Shown in pieces: positions 1 through 6,688 of a DNA stretch of 6,790 bases. The notes beneath the pieces were generated by a model, which was not told the DNA's origin, searched no databases, and worked only from the letters and a program-made list of their open reading frames with translations. Source of the DNA: Burkholderiaceae bacterium (GTDB taxonomy: Bacteria; Pseudomonadota; Gammaproteobacteria; Burkholderiales; Burkholderiaceae). The stretch is from positions 1-6,790 of the forward strand of contig CANBYN010000099.1 of NCBI GenBank assembly GCA_947373615.1, given 5' to 3'. The position numbers and the translations under genes were made by a program. Positions within the stretch are counted from its first letter, which is position 1. Every line of letters starts with the position of its first letter.

Positions 1-3000
1 CGCAAACCATTGAGAACTAAAGTTTGCTGCGTCTCAGCTAAACCCAATTCCCAGGGTGATCCAGCGTGCTTGATGGAAGATAATGGTGAGGCGCCCGTAC
101 CGCCATCGTGGCCAGCAATCACCACGTGATCAGCTTTGGCCTTAGCAACACCGGCAGCAATCGTACCAACACCTACTTCAGATACCAACTTCACAGAGAC
201 ATCTGCTTTTGGGTTGACGTTCTTTAAATCATGAATTAACTGAGCGATATCTTCAATTGAGTAAATATCGTGGTGCGGGGGAGGAGAAATCAAGCCTACA
301 CCGGGAACAGAAAAGCGCAACATACCGATGTAATCAGAAACTTTACCGCCTGGCAATTGACCGCCTTCGCCTGGCTTAGCACCTTGGGCCATCTTAATTT
401 GGATCTGATCTGCTGAACGTAAATACTCAGTAGTTACACCAAAACGGCCTGAAGCAACTTGCTTAATCTTGGAGCGCAGCGAATCGCCATCAAGCAATGG
501 AATATTCGCTTCAACCACATCGCTACCCAAAATACTGGCTAGTGTTTCGCCCTTCTTAATAGGAATACCCTTGAGCTCGTTCACATACCGATTTGGATCT
601 TCTCCGCCCTCACCAGTATTAGACTTACCGCCAATTCGGTTCATAGCGATGGCCAACGTAGCATGGGCTTCGGTTGAAATAGAGCCTAAAGACATCGCAC
701 CCGTTGCAAAACGTTTTACAATTTCTTTTGCAGACTCGACTTCATCCAATGGGATTGCCTTTGTTGGGTCAATCTTAAATTCAAACAAGCCCCGCAAAGT
801 CATTTGACGCTTGGTTTGATCATTGATGATGTTGGCGTACTCTTTATAAGTCTGATAGCCCTTCTCAGCACCAATACGAGTGGAGTGCTGCAGTTTTGCA
901 ATGGTGTCAGGTGTCCACATGTGATTCTCACCACGAATGCGGAAGGCATACTCACCGCCCGTTTCCAACATATTGGTCAGCACTGGATCATTACCAAATG
1001 CAGATGTATGCATACGGATGGCTTCTTCAGCCACCTCAAACACACCGATACCGCCAACATTGGATGGAGTGCCTTTGAAATACTGATCAATGATGTCGTG
1101 ATTTAAACCAATAGCTTCAAAAATCTGTGATCCGGTGTAAGACATATAAGTAGAGATGCCCATTTTGGACATGACTTTTTGCAAGCCCTTACCAACCGCT
1201 TTAATAAAGTTCTTCACCGCTTTTTCAGCAGAAAGATCACCGGATAAACCTTTGGCCATCTCAGCCAATGTTTCCATTGCCAAGTATGGATGAACAGCTT
1301 CAGCGCCATAGCCTGCCAAGAGCGCAAAGTGATGAGTTTCACGGGCACTACCCGTTTCAACTACGAGACCTACACTAGTGCGCAGACCTTTTTGAACCAA
1401 ATGCTGGTGTAATGCTGAGGTAGCCAACAAAGCAGGAATGGCTACGTGCTTTTCATCGACTTGACGATCGCTCACGATCAAGATGTTGTAACCAGAACGG
1501 ACGGCATCCGCCGCTTCCGCGCACAAGGAAGCCAGGCGGGCTTCAATTCCTGCCTTACCCCAAGATGCTGGATAGCAAATGTCAAGTTCATAGGAGCGGA
1601 ACTTGCCATTGGTGTAATGTCCGATGTGACGAATCTTAGTCATATCGTCAAAATCCAAGATTGGCTGACTCACTTCCAAACGCATTGGTGGGTTGATGTT
1701 GTTGGTATCCAATAAATTGGGTTTAGGCCCAATGAAAGAAACCAACGACATCACCATGTTTTCGCGAATAGAGTCAATCGGGGGATTGGTAACTTGCGCG
1801 AACAGCTGCTTAAAGTAGTTATACAGTGGCTTGTTTTTATTTGAGAGAACAGCTAATGGGCTATCGTTACCCATTGAACCAATTGCCTCTTCGCCATTCA
1901 TGGCCATTGGTGCCATGAGGTATTTGATGTCTTCTTGGGTATAACCAAAGGCTTGCTGACGATCTAATAATTTTGCAGCTGGACGAATCGTGGTTTTTTC
2001 ATCTACGATATCAGTCTTACTGGCAACAACCTCATCCAACTTCACGCGAACAGCGTCAATCCAACTCTTGTATGGTTTGGCTTTGGAGACGGCATCTTTT
2101 AGCTCAATGTCATCAATAATCCGACCTTGCTCCATGTCAATCATGAACATCTTGCCAGGTTGCAAACGCCATTTTTGAACGATCTTGTTTTCAGGAATTG
2201 GCAATACACCGGCCTCAGAACCCATGATGACTAGATCATCATCAGTTACGTAATAACGCGCAGGACGCAAACCATTTCGATCCAAAGTTGCGCCGATTTG
2301 TCGGCCATCTGTAAATGCCATAGCAGCAGGACCATCCCATGGCTCCATCATCGCTGCGTGATATTCATAGAAAGCGCGGCGATTGTCATCCATTAATGTG
2401 TGCTGCTCCCATGCTTCTGGAACCATCATCATCATGGCTTGTGCCAACGGATAACCGGCCATTACCAAAAGCTCTAAGCAATTATCAAAGCAAGCCGTGT
2501 CAGACTGTCCTGGGTAAATCAATGGCCAAAGTTTTTGCAAATCATCGCCCAATACAGGAGAGCTAACCGCACCCTCGCGTGCATTGACCCAATTCACATT
2601 GCCCTTAACGGTATTGATTTCACCGTTATGAGCGATCATGCGATATGGATGAGCTAATTCCCAAGCAGGGAAGGTATTAGTAGAGAAACGCTGATGCACC
2701 AAAGCAAGTGCTGAGACAGTGCGCGGATCTTGCAAGTCTTGGTAATAAGCACCCACTTGGTTTGCTAATAACAAACCCTTGTAAACAATGGTGCGTGCAG
2801 ACATTGAAGCAACGAAATATTCTTTGCCGTGCTTTAAATGCAAATCTTGAATTGCATGGCTTGCAGTTTTACGAATGACATACAACTTACGCTCAAGCGC
2901 ATCTGTTGTCATGATGTCGCGACCGCGACCTATAAAAATCTGACGTATGAATGGCTCAGTCATTCGCACAGTTGGAGACATCGGCAATTTCACGTCTACC

Positions 3001-3407
3001 GGCACATCTCTCCAACCTAAAAAAACTTGCCCCTCTAATCGAACTGTGCGCTCTAACTCTTGTTCGCAAGCTAAGCGCGAGGCATGCTCTTTGGGCAAGA
3101 AAATCATGCCGACACCGTACTCTCCTAGTGGCGGCAGGGTGACACCTTGTTTTGCCATTTCTTCGCGATACAAAGTGTCTGGAATCTGAATCAAAATACC
3201 AGCACCATCACCCATCAATGGATCGGCACCCACCGCGCCCCGGTGATCTAAATTCTCAAGAATCTTTAAACCTTGAGAAACGATCTCGTGGGATTTTTTA
3301 CCCTTAATGTGTGCAACGAATCCTACGCCGCAAGCGTCATGCTCATTTTGTGGATCATATAAACCGTGAGCGAGTGGGCGAAGCTGTGTATTCAGTTGTG
3401 TAGTCAT
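1..3407 (-). CDS. gltB: Glutamate synthase (NADPH) large (alpha) subunit, 3' end outside the window
   Basis: With GltD it converts glutamine, 2-oxoglutarate and NADPH into two glutamates in the cytoplasm (GOGAT half of GS-GOGAT ammonia assimilation). The window holds the first 1135 codons in one open frame; the family is usually about 1500-1580 residues, so the C-terminal quarter is missing. Visible in order: a 25-residue propeptide (MTTQLNTQLRPL...EHDA), then Cys26, which should become the N-terminal nucleophile of the class II glutamine amidotransferase domain; RFSTNTFPAW from R240; HNGEIN at 260-265, with the oxyanion-hole Asn261-Gly262; a central domain at roughly 480-770; then the FMN-binding synthase barrel with SNTGEGGED (about 927-935), QIKMAQGAKPGEGGQLPGG (about 1000-1018), PPPHHDIYSIEDI (about 1040-1052) and HDGGTGAS near 1100. 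The [3Fe-4S] cysteines and the GXGXG beta-helix domain lie beyond the left edge, where gltD would be expected. The ATG at 3407 is supported by the propeptide-Cys arrangement and a weak GGAA Shine-Dalgarno 5 nt upstream. No frameshift was seen at the points checked. Confidence 0.97.
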   Translation of the reverse strand, partial: MTTQLNTQLRPLAHGLYDPQNEHDACGVGFVAHIKGKKSHEIVSQGLKILENLDHRGAVGADPLMGDGAGILIQIPDTLYREEMAKQGVTLPPLGEYGVGMIFLPKEHASRLACEQELERTVRLEGQVFLGWRDVPVDVKLPMSPTVRMTEPFIRQIFIGRGRDIMTTDALERKLYVIRKTASHAIQDLHLKHGKEYFVASMSARTIVYKGLLLANQVGAYYQDLQDPRTVSALALVHQRFSTNTFPAWELAHPYRMIAHNGEINTVKGNVNWVNAREGAVSSPVLGDDLQKLWPLIYPGQSDTACFDNCLELLVMAGYPLAQAMMMMVPEAWEQHTLMDDNRRAFYEYHAAMMEPWDGPAAMAFTDGRQIGATLDRNGLRPARYYVTDDDLVIMGSEAGVLPIPENKIVQKWRLQPGKMFMIDMEQGRIIDDIELKDAVSKAKPYKSWIDAVRVKLDEVVASKTDIVDEKTTIRPAAKLLDRQQAFGYTQEDIKYLMAPMAMNGEEAIGSMGNDSPLAVLSNKNKPLYNYFKQLFAQVTNPPIDSIRENMVMSLVSFIGPKPNLLDTNNINPPMRLEVSQPILDFDDMTKIRHIGHYTNGKFRSYELDICYPASWGKAGIEARLASLCAEAADAVRSGYNILIVSDRQVDEKHVAIPALLATSALHQHLVQKGLRTSVGLVVETGSARETHHFALLAGYGAEAVHPYLAMETLAEMAKGLSGDLSAEKAVKNFIKAVGKGLQKVMSKMGISTYMSYTGSQIFEAIGLNHDIIDQYFKGTPSNVGGIGVFEVAEEAIRMHTSAFGNDPVLTNMLETGGEYAFRIRGENHMWTPDTIAKLQHSTRIGAEKGYQTYKEYANIINDQTKRQMTLRGLFEFKIDPTKAIPLDEVESAKEIVKRFATGAMSLGSISTEAHATLAIAMNRIGGKSNTGEGGEDPNRYVNELKGIPIKKGETLASILGSDVVEANIPLLDGDSLRSKIKQVASGRFGVTTEYLRSADQIQIKMAQGAKPGEGGQLPGGKVSDYIGMLRFSVPGVGLISPPPHHDIYSIEDIAQLIHDLKNVNPKADVSVKLVSEVGVGTIAAGVAKAKADHVVIAGHDGGTGASPLSSIKHAGSPWELGLAETQQTLVLNGL

Positions 3408-3453
3408 AGTATTTCCGAGAGGCGCTAAAGGCCTAATTACTTTTGGAAGATCA

Positions 3454-3482
3454 AATATAGGTGAATACCCACACTGATGCAA
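3454..3482 (-). promoter_or_regulatory. Putative sigma-70 promoter of gltB
   Basis: Read on the minus strand, TTGCAT (3482-3477) and TATATT (3459-3454) are separated by exactly 17 nt. The -10 matches the consensus at five of six positions and the -35 has the TTG core. Transcription would start near 3447, giving a leader of about 40 nt before the gltB ATG at 3407. The -35 box lies 11 nt from the near arm of the inverted repeat at 3494-3505, so upstream control sites, if any, would fall inside the repeat region. Assigned by inspection only. Confidence 0.5.
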
Positions 3483-3493
3483 TAGAAATAAAA

Positions 3494-3556
3494 TGACTCT
3501 GTCCCATTTATTTGATTGAAGCACCAAAATGAATTGTTAAAATAGGGACAGAGTCA
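3494..3556. repeat. 12-bp perfect inverted repeat in REPIN-like arrangement next to the RAYT gene
   Basis: TGACTCTGTCCC at 3494-3505 is the exact reverse complement of GGGACAGAGTCA at 3545-3556, with 39 AT-rich nt between. Beyond the CCC the two arms stay similar (ATTTA against TATTTTA), differing by a one-base shift. Two inverted short elements near a REP-associated transposase match the general form of a REP doublet (REPIN), but only one doublet is in the window and no matching copy lies on the mrcA side of the transposase. Alternatively it is a terminal or cleavage-site repeat of the element, or a terminator: on the minus strand the second arm is followed by ATTTTATTTC. The long loop makes a classical terminator less likely. 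Confidence 0.7.
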
Positions 3557-3567
3557 AAAATTCATTT
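3527..3567. repeat. Second AT-rich inverted repeat interleaved with the first
   Basis: AAATGAATT at 3527-3535 and AATTCATTT at 3559-3567 are perfect 9-bp complements separated by 23 nt. The right arm of the GGGACAGAGTCA repeat (3545-3556) sits in this loop, so the two hairpins interleave and cannot both form as simple nested stems. The sequence is AT-rich, so chance remains a real possibility. Confidence 0.35.
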
Positions 3568-3570
3568 CTA

Positions 3571-3601
3571 GGATTAAAGATTGTGTAGACAAAAATAATC
3601 C
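3571..3601 (-). other. Imperfect hairpin directly after the RAYT stop codon, weak terminator candidate
   Basis: GGATTA (3571-3576) pairs with TAATCC (3596-3601), and inside it TTGT (3581-3584) pairs with ACAA (3589-3592) around a GTAG loop, with a small asymmetric internal loop. In RNA from the minus strand the hairpin starts immediately after the transposase stop codon, but the nearest run of five U lies about 10 nt beyond the stem (3560-3556) and the stem has few GC pairs. It may be part of the element's 3' end structure rather than a terminator. Confidence 0.2.
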
Positions 3602-4306
3602 CTAAGTTATTGAATTTAAGGTATTTATTTTTCTTGGTCGGCCACGATGTCGTATCTGAGCAATTTCTGGAGTGTCTTTAAATAGTTTTTGAGCATAAAT
3701 ATCACTCACCCAGGGCTTAGACCTCACTAAAGACTCGGTGATTTGTTTATCTTCCCAATGAGGGGCGCCCTCTTTAACAAAGTTGGTCCATCCCATTTGT
3801 CTTTCAAATGGTGTATTACCCAACCTCCAAAAATGATGGTGATCAACCAACCAAGGCTCAATATTTCTGCCAATGTGGGTTGCAAAGCTTGTCCAGGATG
3901 AATCCTGAGGATTCGACTCAAATCCAGCGCGCACTGGATTGAGCTCAATATATCGCTGGCAGCGTAAAAAATACTCGGGATCGATTAAGGAGGAGCGATA
4001 ACGGCCCTCCCAAATTGTTCCCGAGCGATGGTGTTGTTGATTGAAATATTGTGCGTAGCGCCGACCTAAAGACTGCATTGTTTTAGAAAGAGAGTCTTCA
4101 TGTTGAGGGGTCATCAGCAAATGCACATGATTTGGCATGAGAGCAAAAGCATGAACTGCACAACCAAACTGTCTTGCAGCATCACGCAGCCAGTCTAAAT
4201 AAATGCGGCGATCTTCATCGCCAAAGAAAAGCATTTCTCGGTTATTGCCACGAACCATGACATGCATTGCTTGGCCAGGTATGACAGTGCGCGCTTGCCG
4301 AGCCAT
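3602..4306 (-). CDS. REP-associated tyrosine transposase (RAYT, Y1/HUH, IS200-like)
   Basis: A 234-residue member of the Transposase_17/COG1943 group of HUH single-strand DNA nucleases, related to TnpA of IS200/IS605. Such proteins cut and rejoin single-stranded DNA at short palindromes through a 5'-phosphotyrosine intermediate. Visible: the family N-terminus MARQARTVIPGQAMHVMVRG, the metal-binding HUH motif MPNHVHLL with H60 and H62, GTIWEGRYRSS at 96-106, and RYIELNPVRAGF, where Y119 is the likely catalytic tyrosine by alignment with E. coli TnpA-REP. Near the C-terminus RGRPRK (221-226) resembles an AT-hook, which could contact minor-groove DNA. The gene appears intact. The ATG lies 12 nt after the mrcA stop and has no recognisable Shine-Dalgarno, so it may depend on mrcA read-through or coupling; the conserved N-terminus supports this start. 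A 12-bp inverted repeat lies about 46 nt downstream. No second ORF (for example TnpB) is present. The family call is firm; its biological role is not known. Confidence 0.92.
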   Translation of the reverse strand: MARQARTVIPGQAMHVMVRGNNREMLFFGDEDRRIYLDWLRDAARQFGCAVHAFALMPNHVHLLMTPQHEDSLSKTMQSLGRRYAQYFNQQHHRSGTIWEGRYRSSLIDPEYFLRCQRYIELNPVRAGFESNPQDSSWTSFATHIGRNIEPWLVDHHHFWRLGNTPFERQMGWTNFVKEGAPHWEDKQITESLVRSKPWVSDIYAQKLFKDTPEIAQIRHRGRPRKINTLNSIT

Positions 4307-4314
4307 TTTTAAAA

Positions 4315-4331
4315 CGAACTACTGCAGTTCG
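4315..4331. repeat. Small palindrome over the mrcA stop codon
   Basis: CGAACT (4315-4320) and AGTTCG (4326-4331) are perfect inverted arms around ACTGC. The palindrome covers the last codons and the TAG stop of mrcA and lies 8 nt before the transposase ATG. It could be a small RNA hairpin between the two cistrons, a recognition or insertion site of the transposase, or chance. Confidence 0.35.
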
Positions 4332-6655
4332 CGCACGCCACCATTAGTTGAGAATTCGGGAATAAACCAGTCGCCATCCACTTGTGTCACTCCAGATGGC
4401 ACTTCCCGAGAGATCTGAGGACTGTCTTTTAAGGCAGTGGACATATAAGAAATCCACATTGGCAAAGCAAGTCCACCACCGGTTTCTCGATCACCCAAGC
4501 TTGCCGGCCTATCAAATCCAATCCACGCAATCGCCACCACTTTAGGGTTGTAACCAGCAAACCAAGCATCGTGAGAATCATTGGTTGTACCTGTCTTACC
4601 AGCAATATCATTACGCCCCAACTTGCCACGCGCAGAGGCTGCCGTTCCTGTCTTGGTAACTTCTTGTAGCATGCTATCCATGACAAATGCAGTGCGAGCA
4701 TCAAGCACACGTGGAGCATCTTCACCTGCGTGAGTAGGTTTGGCTTCAAACATAACAGTGCCTTTGGAGTCGAGCATCTTGTCAATTAGAAATGGATCGA
4801 CGTGATAGCCTCCGTTTGCAAAGACACTATATGCGGTTGCCATTTGAAGTGGAGTTACTGAACCCGCGCCTAAGGCCATAGTTAAATAGGGTGGATGCTT
4901 TTCTGGTTCAAACCCAAAACGCTGAATATATTCTTGGGCATAGGATGGTCCAATAGCACGAATGATGCGTACCGAAACTAAGTTCTTTGATTTTGCTAAG
5001 GCATTGCGCAAACGCATCATGCCATCATATTTACCGTCATAATTTTTAGGCTCCCATGCCTGGCTACCGGTTTCCATGCCGCCGATAGACAAGGGGGCAT
5101 CATTAACCATCGTGCTTGGAGTGAAGCCTTTTTCAATTGCAGCTGCATATATAAATGGCTTAAAGGATGAGCCTGGCTGACGATACGCTTGAGTCACGTG
5201 GTTGAACTGAGTGCGACGGAAATCAAAGCCGCCAACCAATGAGAGAATTGCACCCGTCTCGGGATTCATAGAAACAAAAGCAGCCTCGACTTGTGGCAAC
5301 TGTGCCAATTTCCAGACTCCCCCATCTGAAAGGAGCCTCACTACTGCACCAGGGCGTAAGCGTTTTTTAGGTTGAGTGCTATCAGTGAGAGAGGCGGCAG
5401 CCAATTTCATGCCATCCCCTTTAATGGTAAGAGTGTCACCTGTAGAAATCATGACCTGCATTTCTTTTGGTTTGATATCCAAAATGACTCCAGACTGCAA
5501 ATCATCCAACTGCGGGTAAGCCAGCAAAGCTTCATCAATGGCTCGCTGACGCTTTATAGGGTCTTCAGGAAGATCAATAAATCCTTCTGGTCCACGATAA
5601 GCGTGACGCAAATCGTACTCAAAAATGCCATGGCGCACTGCCTTATAAGCAGCATCTTGATCAGCCTTCAAAATTGTGGTGTAAACATCAATCCCTTGAG
5701 AGTAGATAGCCTCACCATACTGCGCATAAAGTAACTGTCGCACCATCTCCGCGGGAAAGTCTGCGCGCACAGCAAATTCATTACCCAAACCACGGATATG
5801 GAGTTCCTCGGCCATGGCCTGTTGATATTGCTCAGGCGTAATGTATTCAAGGTCGCGCATTCTTTGCAAAATGTACTCCTGACGAATCTTGGCGCGCCGG
5901 TAATTCTTAACTGGGTTGTAGGCTGAAGGGGCCTTAGGCAAACCCGCCAACATCGCTGACTGCGCAATAGAAATATCTTTTAATTCAATTCCAAAATAAA
6001 TCTGGGCGGCACTAGAAAATCCATAAGCCCTCTGTCCTAAGAAAATCTGATTCATATAGATTTCAAGGATCTTGTCTTTGGTCAACTGGGACTCAATTTC
6101 CCAGGCCAGCAAAACCTCATAAATCTTTCTGCTAAAAGTTTTCTCATTTGTTAGAAAAAAATTGCGGGCAACCTGCATGGTGATCGTCGAGGCTCCTTGA
6201 GACAGGTGACCGCGCAAATTGGTGGCTGCTGCCCTGAGAATGCCAAAGTAATCGACACCTCCGTGAGAATAGAAACGATCGTCCTCAATTGCCAAGACTG
6301 CATGACGCATGGTCAGTGGGATTTCGTTAATTGGAATGACTTTACGGCGTTCTTCACCAAACTCTCCAATTAAGACTTTGTCAGCCGTGTAAACGCGCAA
6401 GGGAGTTTTAGGGTTGTAATCAGTTAAGGCGGAGATTTTTGGCAAATTTGGTTTTGCCACCAAAAATGCATATCCCAACAAAAGGGTGGTTATAAAAGCA
6501 AACACCACGCCAATAATGAGCAACGCCTTCACTAACGGATTGCCATTCGATTTGCGTGGCGAGCTAGGACCTTCTCGATGTTGCCGAGGGGATCTGTCGG
6601 GCTGACCGATCGACCGCTGCTTTAGCGTCGGCTTGTCTTTTGGAGGTTGAGCCAT
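4319..6655 (-). CDS. mrcA: Penicillin-binding protein 1A, bifunctional peptidoglycan glycosyltransferase/transpeptidase
   Basis: Class A PBP (also ponA), 778 residues, full length for the family. It polymerises lipid II into glycan strands and cross-links the peptides in the periplasm, anchored in the inner membrane. Visible in order: a basic, proline-rich cytoplasmic tail (1-40); one membrane segment (about 41-67); the GT51 domain with AIEDDRFYSHGGVD (catalytic Glu124), GASTITMQVARN (154-165) and KILEIYMNQIFLG (second conserved Glu198); an inserted OB-like region (about 385-445); and the transpeptidase domain with SxxK as S496-SFK-K499 (acylated Ser496), SKN at 556-558 and KTGT at 687-690. 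A second KTGT at 668-671 lies just upstream and is not the catalytic motif. The ATG at 6655 is chosen because the charged tail and membrane segment follow and no other Met occurs before 116. There is no Shine-Dalgarno, and a TATAAT lies 8 nt upstream. The transposase gene starts 12 nt after its stop. Confidence 0.97.
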   Translation of the reverse strand: MAQPPKDKPTLKQRSIGQPDRSPRQHREGPSSPRKSNGNPLVKALLIIGVVFAFITTLLLGYAFLVAKPNLPKISALTDYNPKTPLRVYTADKVLIGEFGEERRKVIPINEIPLTMRHAVLAIEDDRFYSHGGVDYFGILRAAATNLRGHLSQGASTITMQVARNFFLTNEKTFSRKIYEVLLAWEIESQLTKDKILEIYMNQIFLGQRAYGFSSAAQIYFGIELKDISIAQSAMLAGLPKAPSAYNPVKNYRRAKIRQEYILQRMRDLEYITPEQYQQAMAEELHIRGLGNEFAVRADFPAEMVRQLLYAQYGEAIYSQGIDVYTTILKADQDAAYKAVRHGIFEYDLRHAYRGPEGFIDLPEDPIKRQRAIDEALLAYPQLDDLQSGVILDIKPKEMQVMISTGDTLTIKGDGMKLAAASLTDSTQPKKRLRPGAVVRLLSDGGVWKLAQLPQVEAAFVSMNPETGAILSLVGGFDFRRTQFNHVTQAYRQPGSSFKPFIYAAAIEKGFTPSTMVNDAPLSIGGMETGSQAWEPKNYDGKYDGMMRLRNALAKSKNLVSVRIIRAIGPSYAQEYIQRFGFEPEKHPPYLTMALGAGSVTPLQMATAYSVFANGGYHVDPFLIDKMLDSKGTVMFEAKPTHAGEDAPRVLDARTAFVMDSMLQEVTKTGTAASARGKLGRNDIAGKTGTTNDSHDAWFAGYNPKVVAIAWIGFDRPASLGDRETGGGLALPMWISYMSTALKDSPQISREVPSGVTQVDGDWFIPEFSTNGGVRELQ

Positions 6656-6663
6656 AGGTTCAA

Positions 6664-6669
6664 ATTATA
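6664..6669 (-). promoter_or_regulatory. Perfect -10 box close to the mrcA start
   Basis: On the minus strand TATAAT occupies 6669-6664, and TTGAACCT is all that separates it from the mrcA ATG at 6655. A start about 7 nt after the -10 would fall at or next to the ATG, giving a leaderless or nearly leaderless mRNA, in line with the missing ribosome binding site. No good -35 is seen: the hexamer at 17-nt spacing is TTAGGT. If mrcA is instead co-transcribed from the upstream gene, this box may be fortuitous. Confidence 0.45.
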
Positions 6670-6688
6670 GGGCGCTTAAGAAATTAAC

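Noticed and set aside
2424..2435. (CAT)4 trinucleotide run in gltB
   Set aside because: It encodes four consecutive Met (residues 325-328) at a position that is normally Met/Leu-rich in GltB; four units are too few to suggest a phase-variable tract.
469..3189. Plus-strand open frames of 60-112 codons scattered over this region
   Set aside because: All lie antisense to the uninterrupted gltB frame, switch frame repeatedly, lack ribosome binding sites and give peptides with no recognisable domain.
3419..3433. AGGC...GCCT inverted repeat in the gltB leader
   Set aside because: Four-base arms around a 7-nt loop are too short to support an operator or attenuator.
3727..3948. Minus-strand 73-codon frame within the transposase gene
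   Set aside because: Out-of-frame shadow of the RAYT coding sequence; no frameshift is needed to explain the transposase, which is intact.
4429..4785. Minus-strand frame of 118 codons inside mrcA
   Set aside because: It overlaps the mrcA transpeptidase coding sequence in another frame, has cysteine- and tryptophan-rich low-quality composition and no domain; a shadow of mrcA.
5372..5967. Two further frames, plus strand 5372-5734 and minus strand 5668-5967
   Set aside because: Both lie inside the mrcA frame where the PBP1A protein has conserved domain sequence; neither peptide looks like a real protein.
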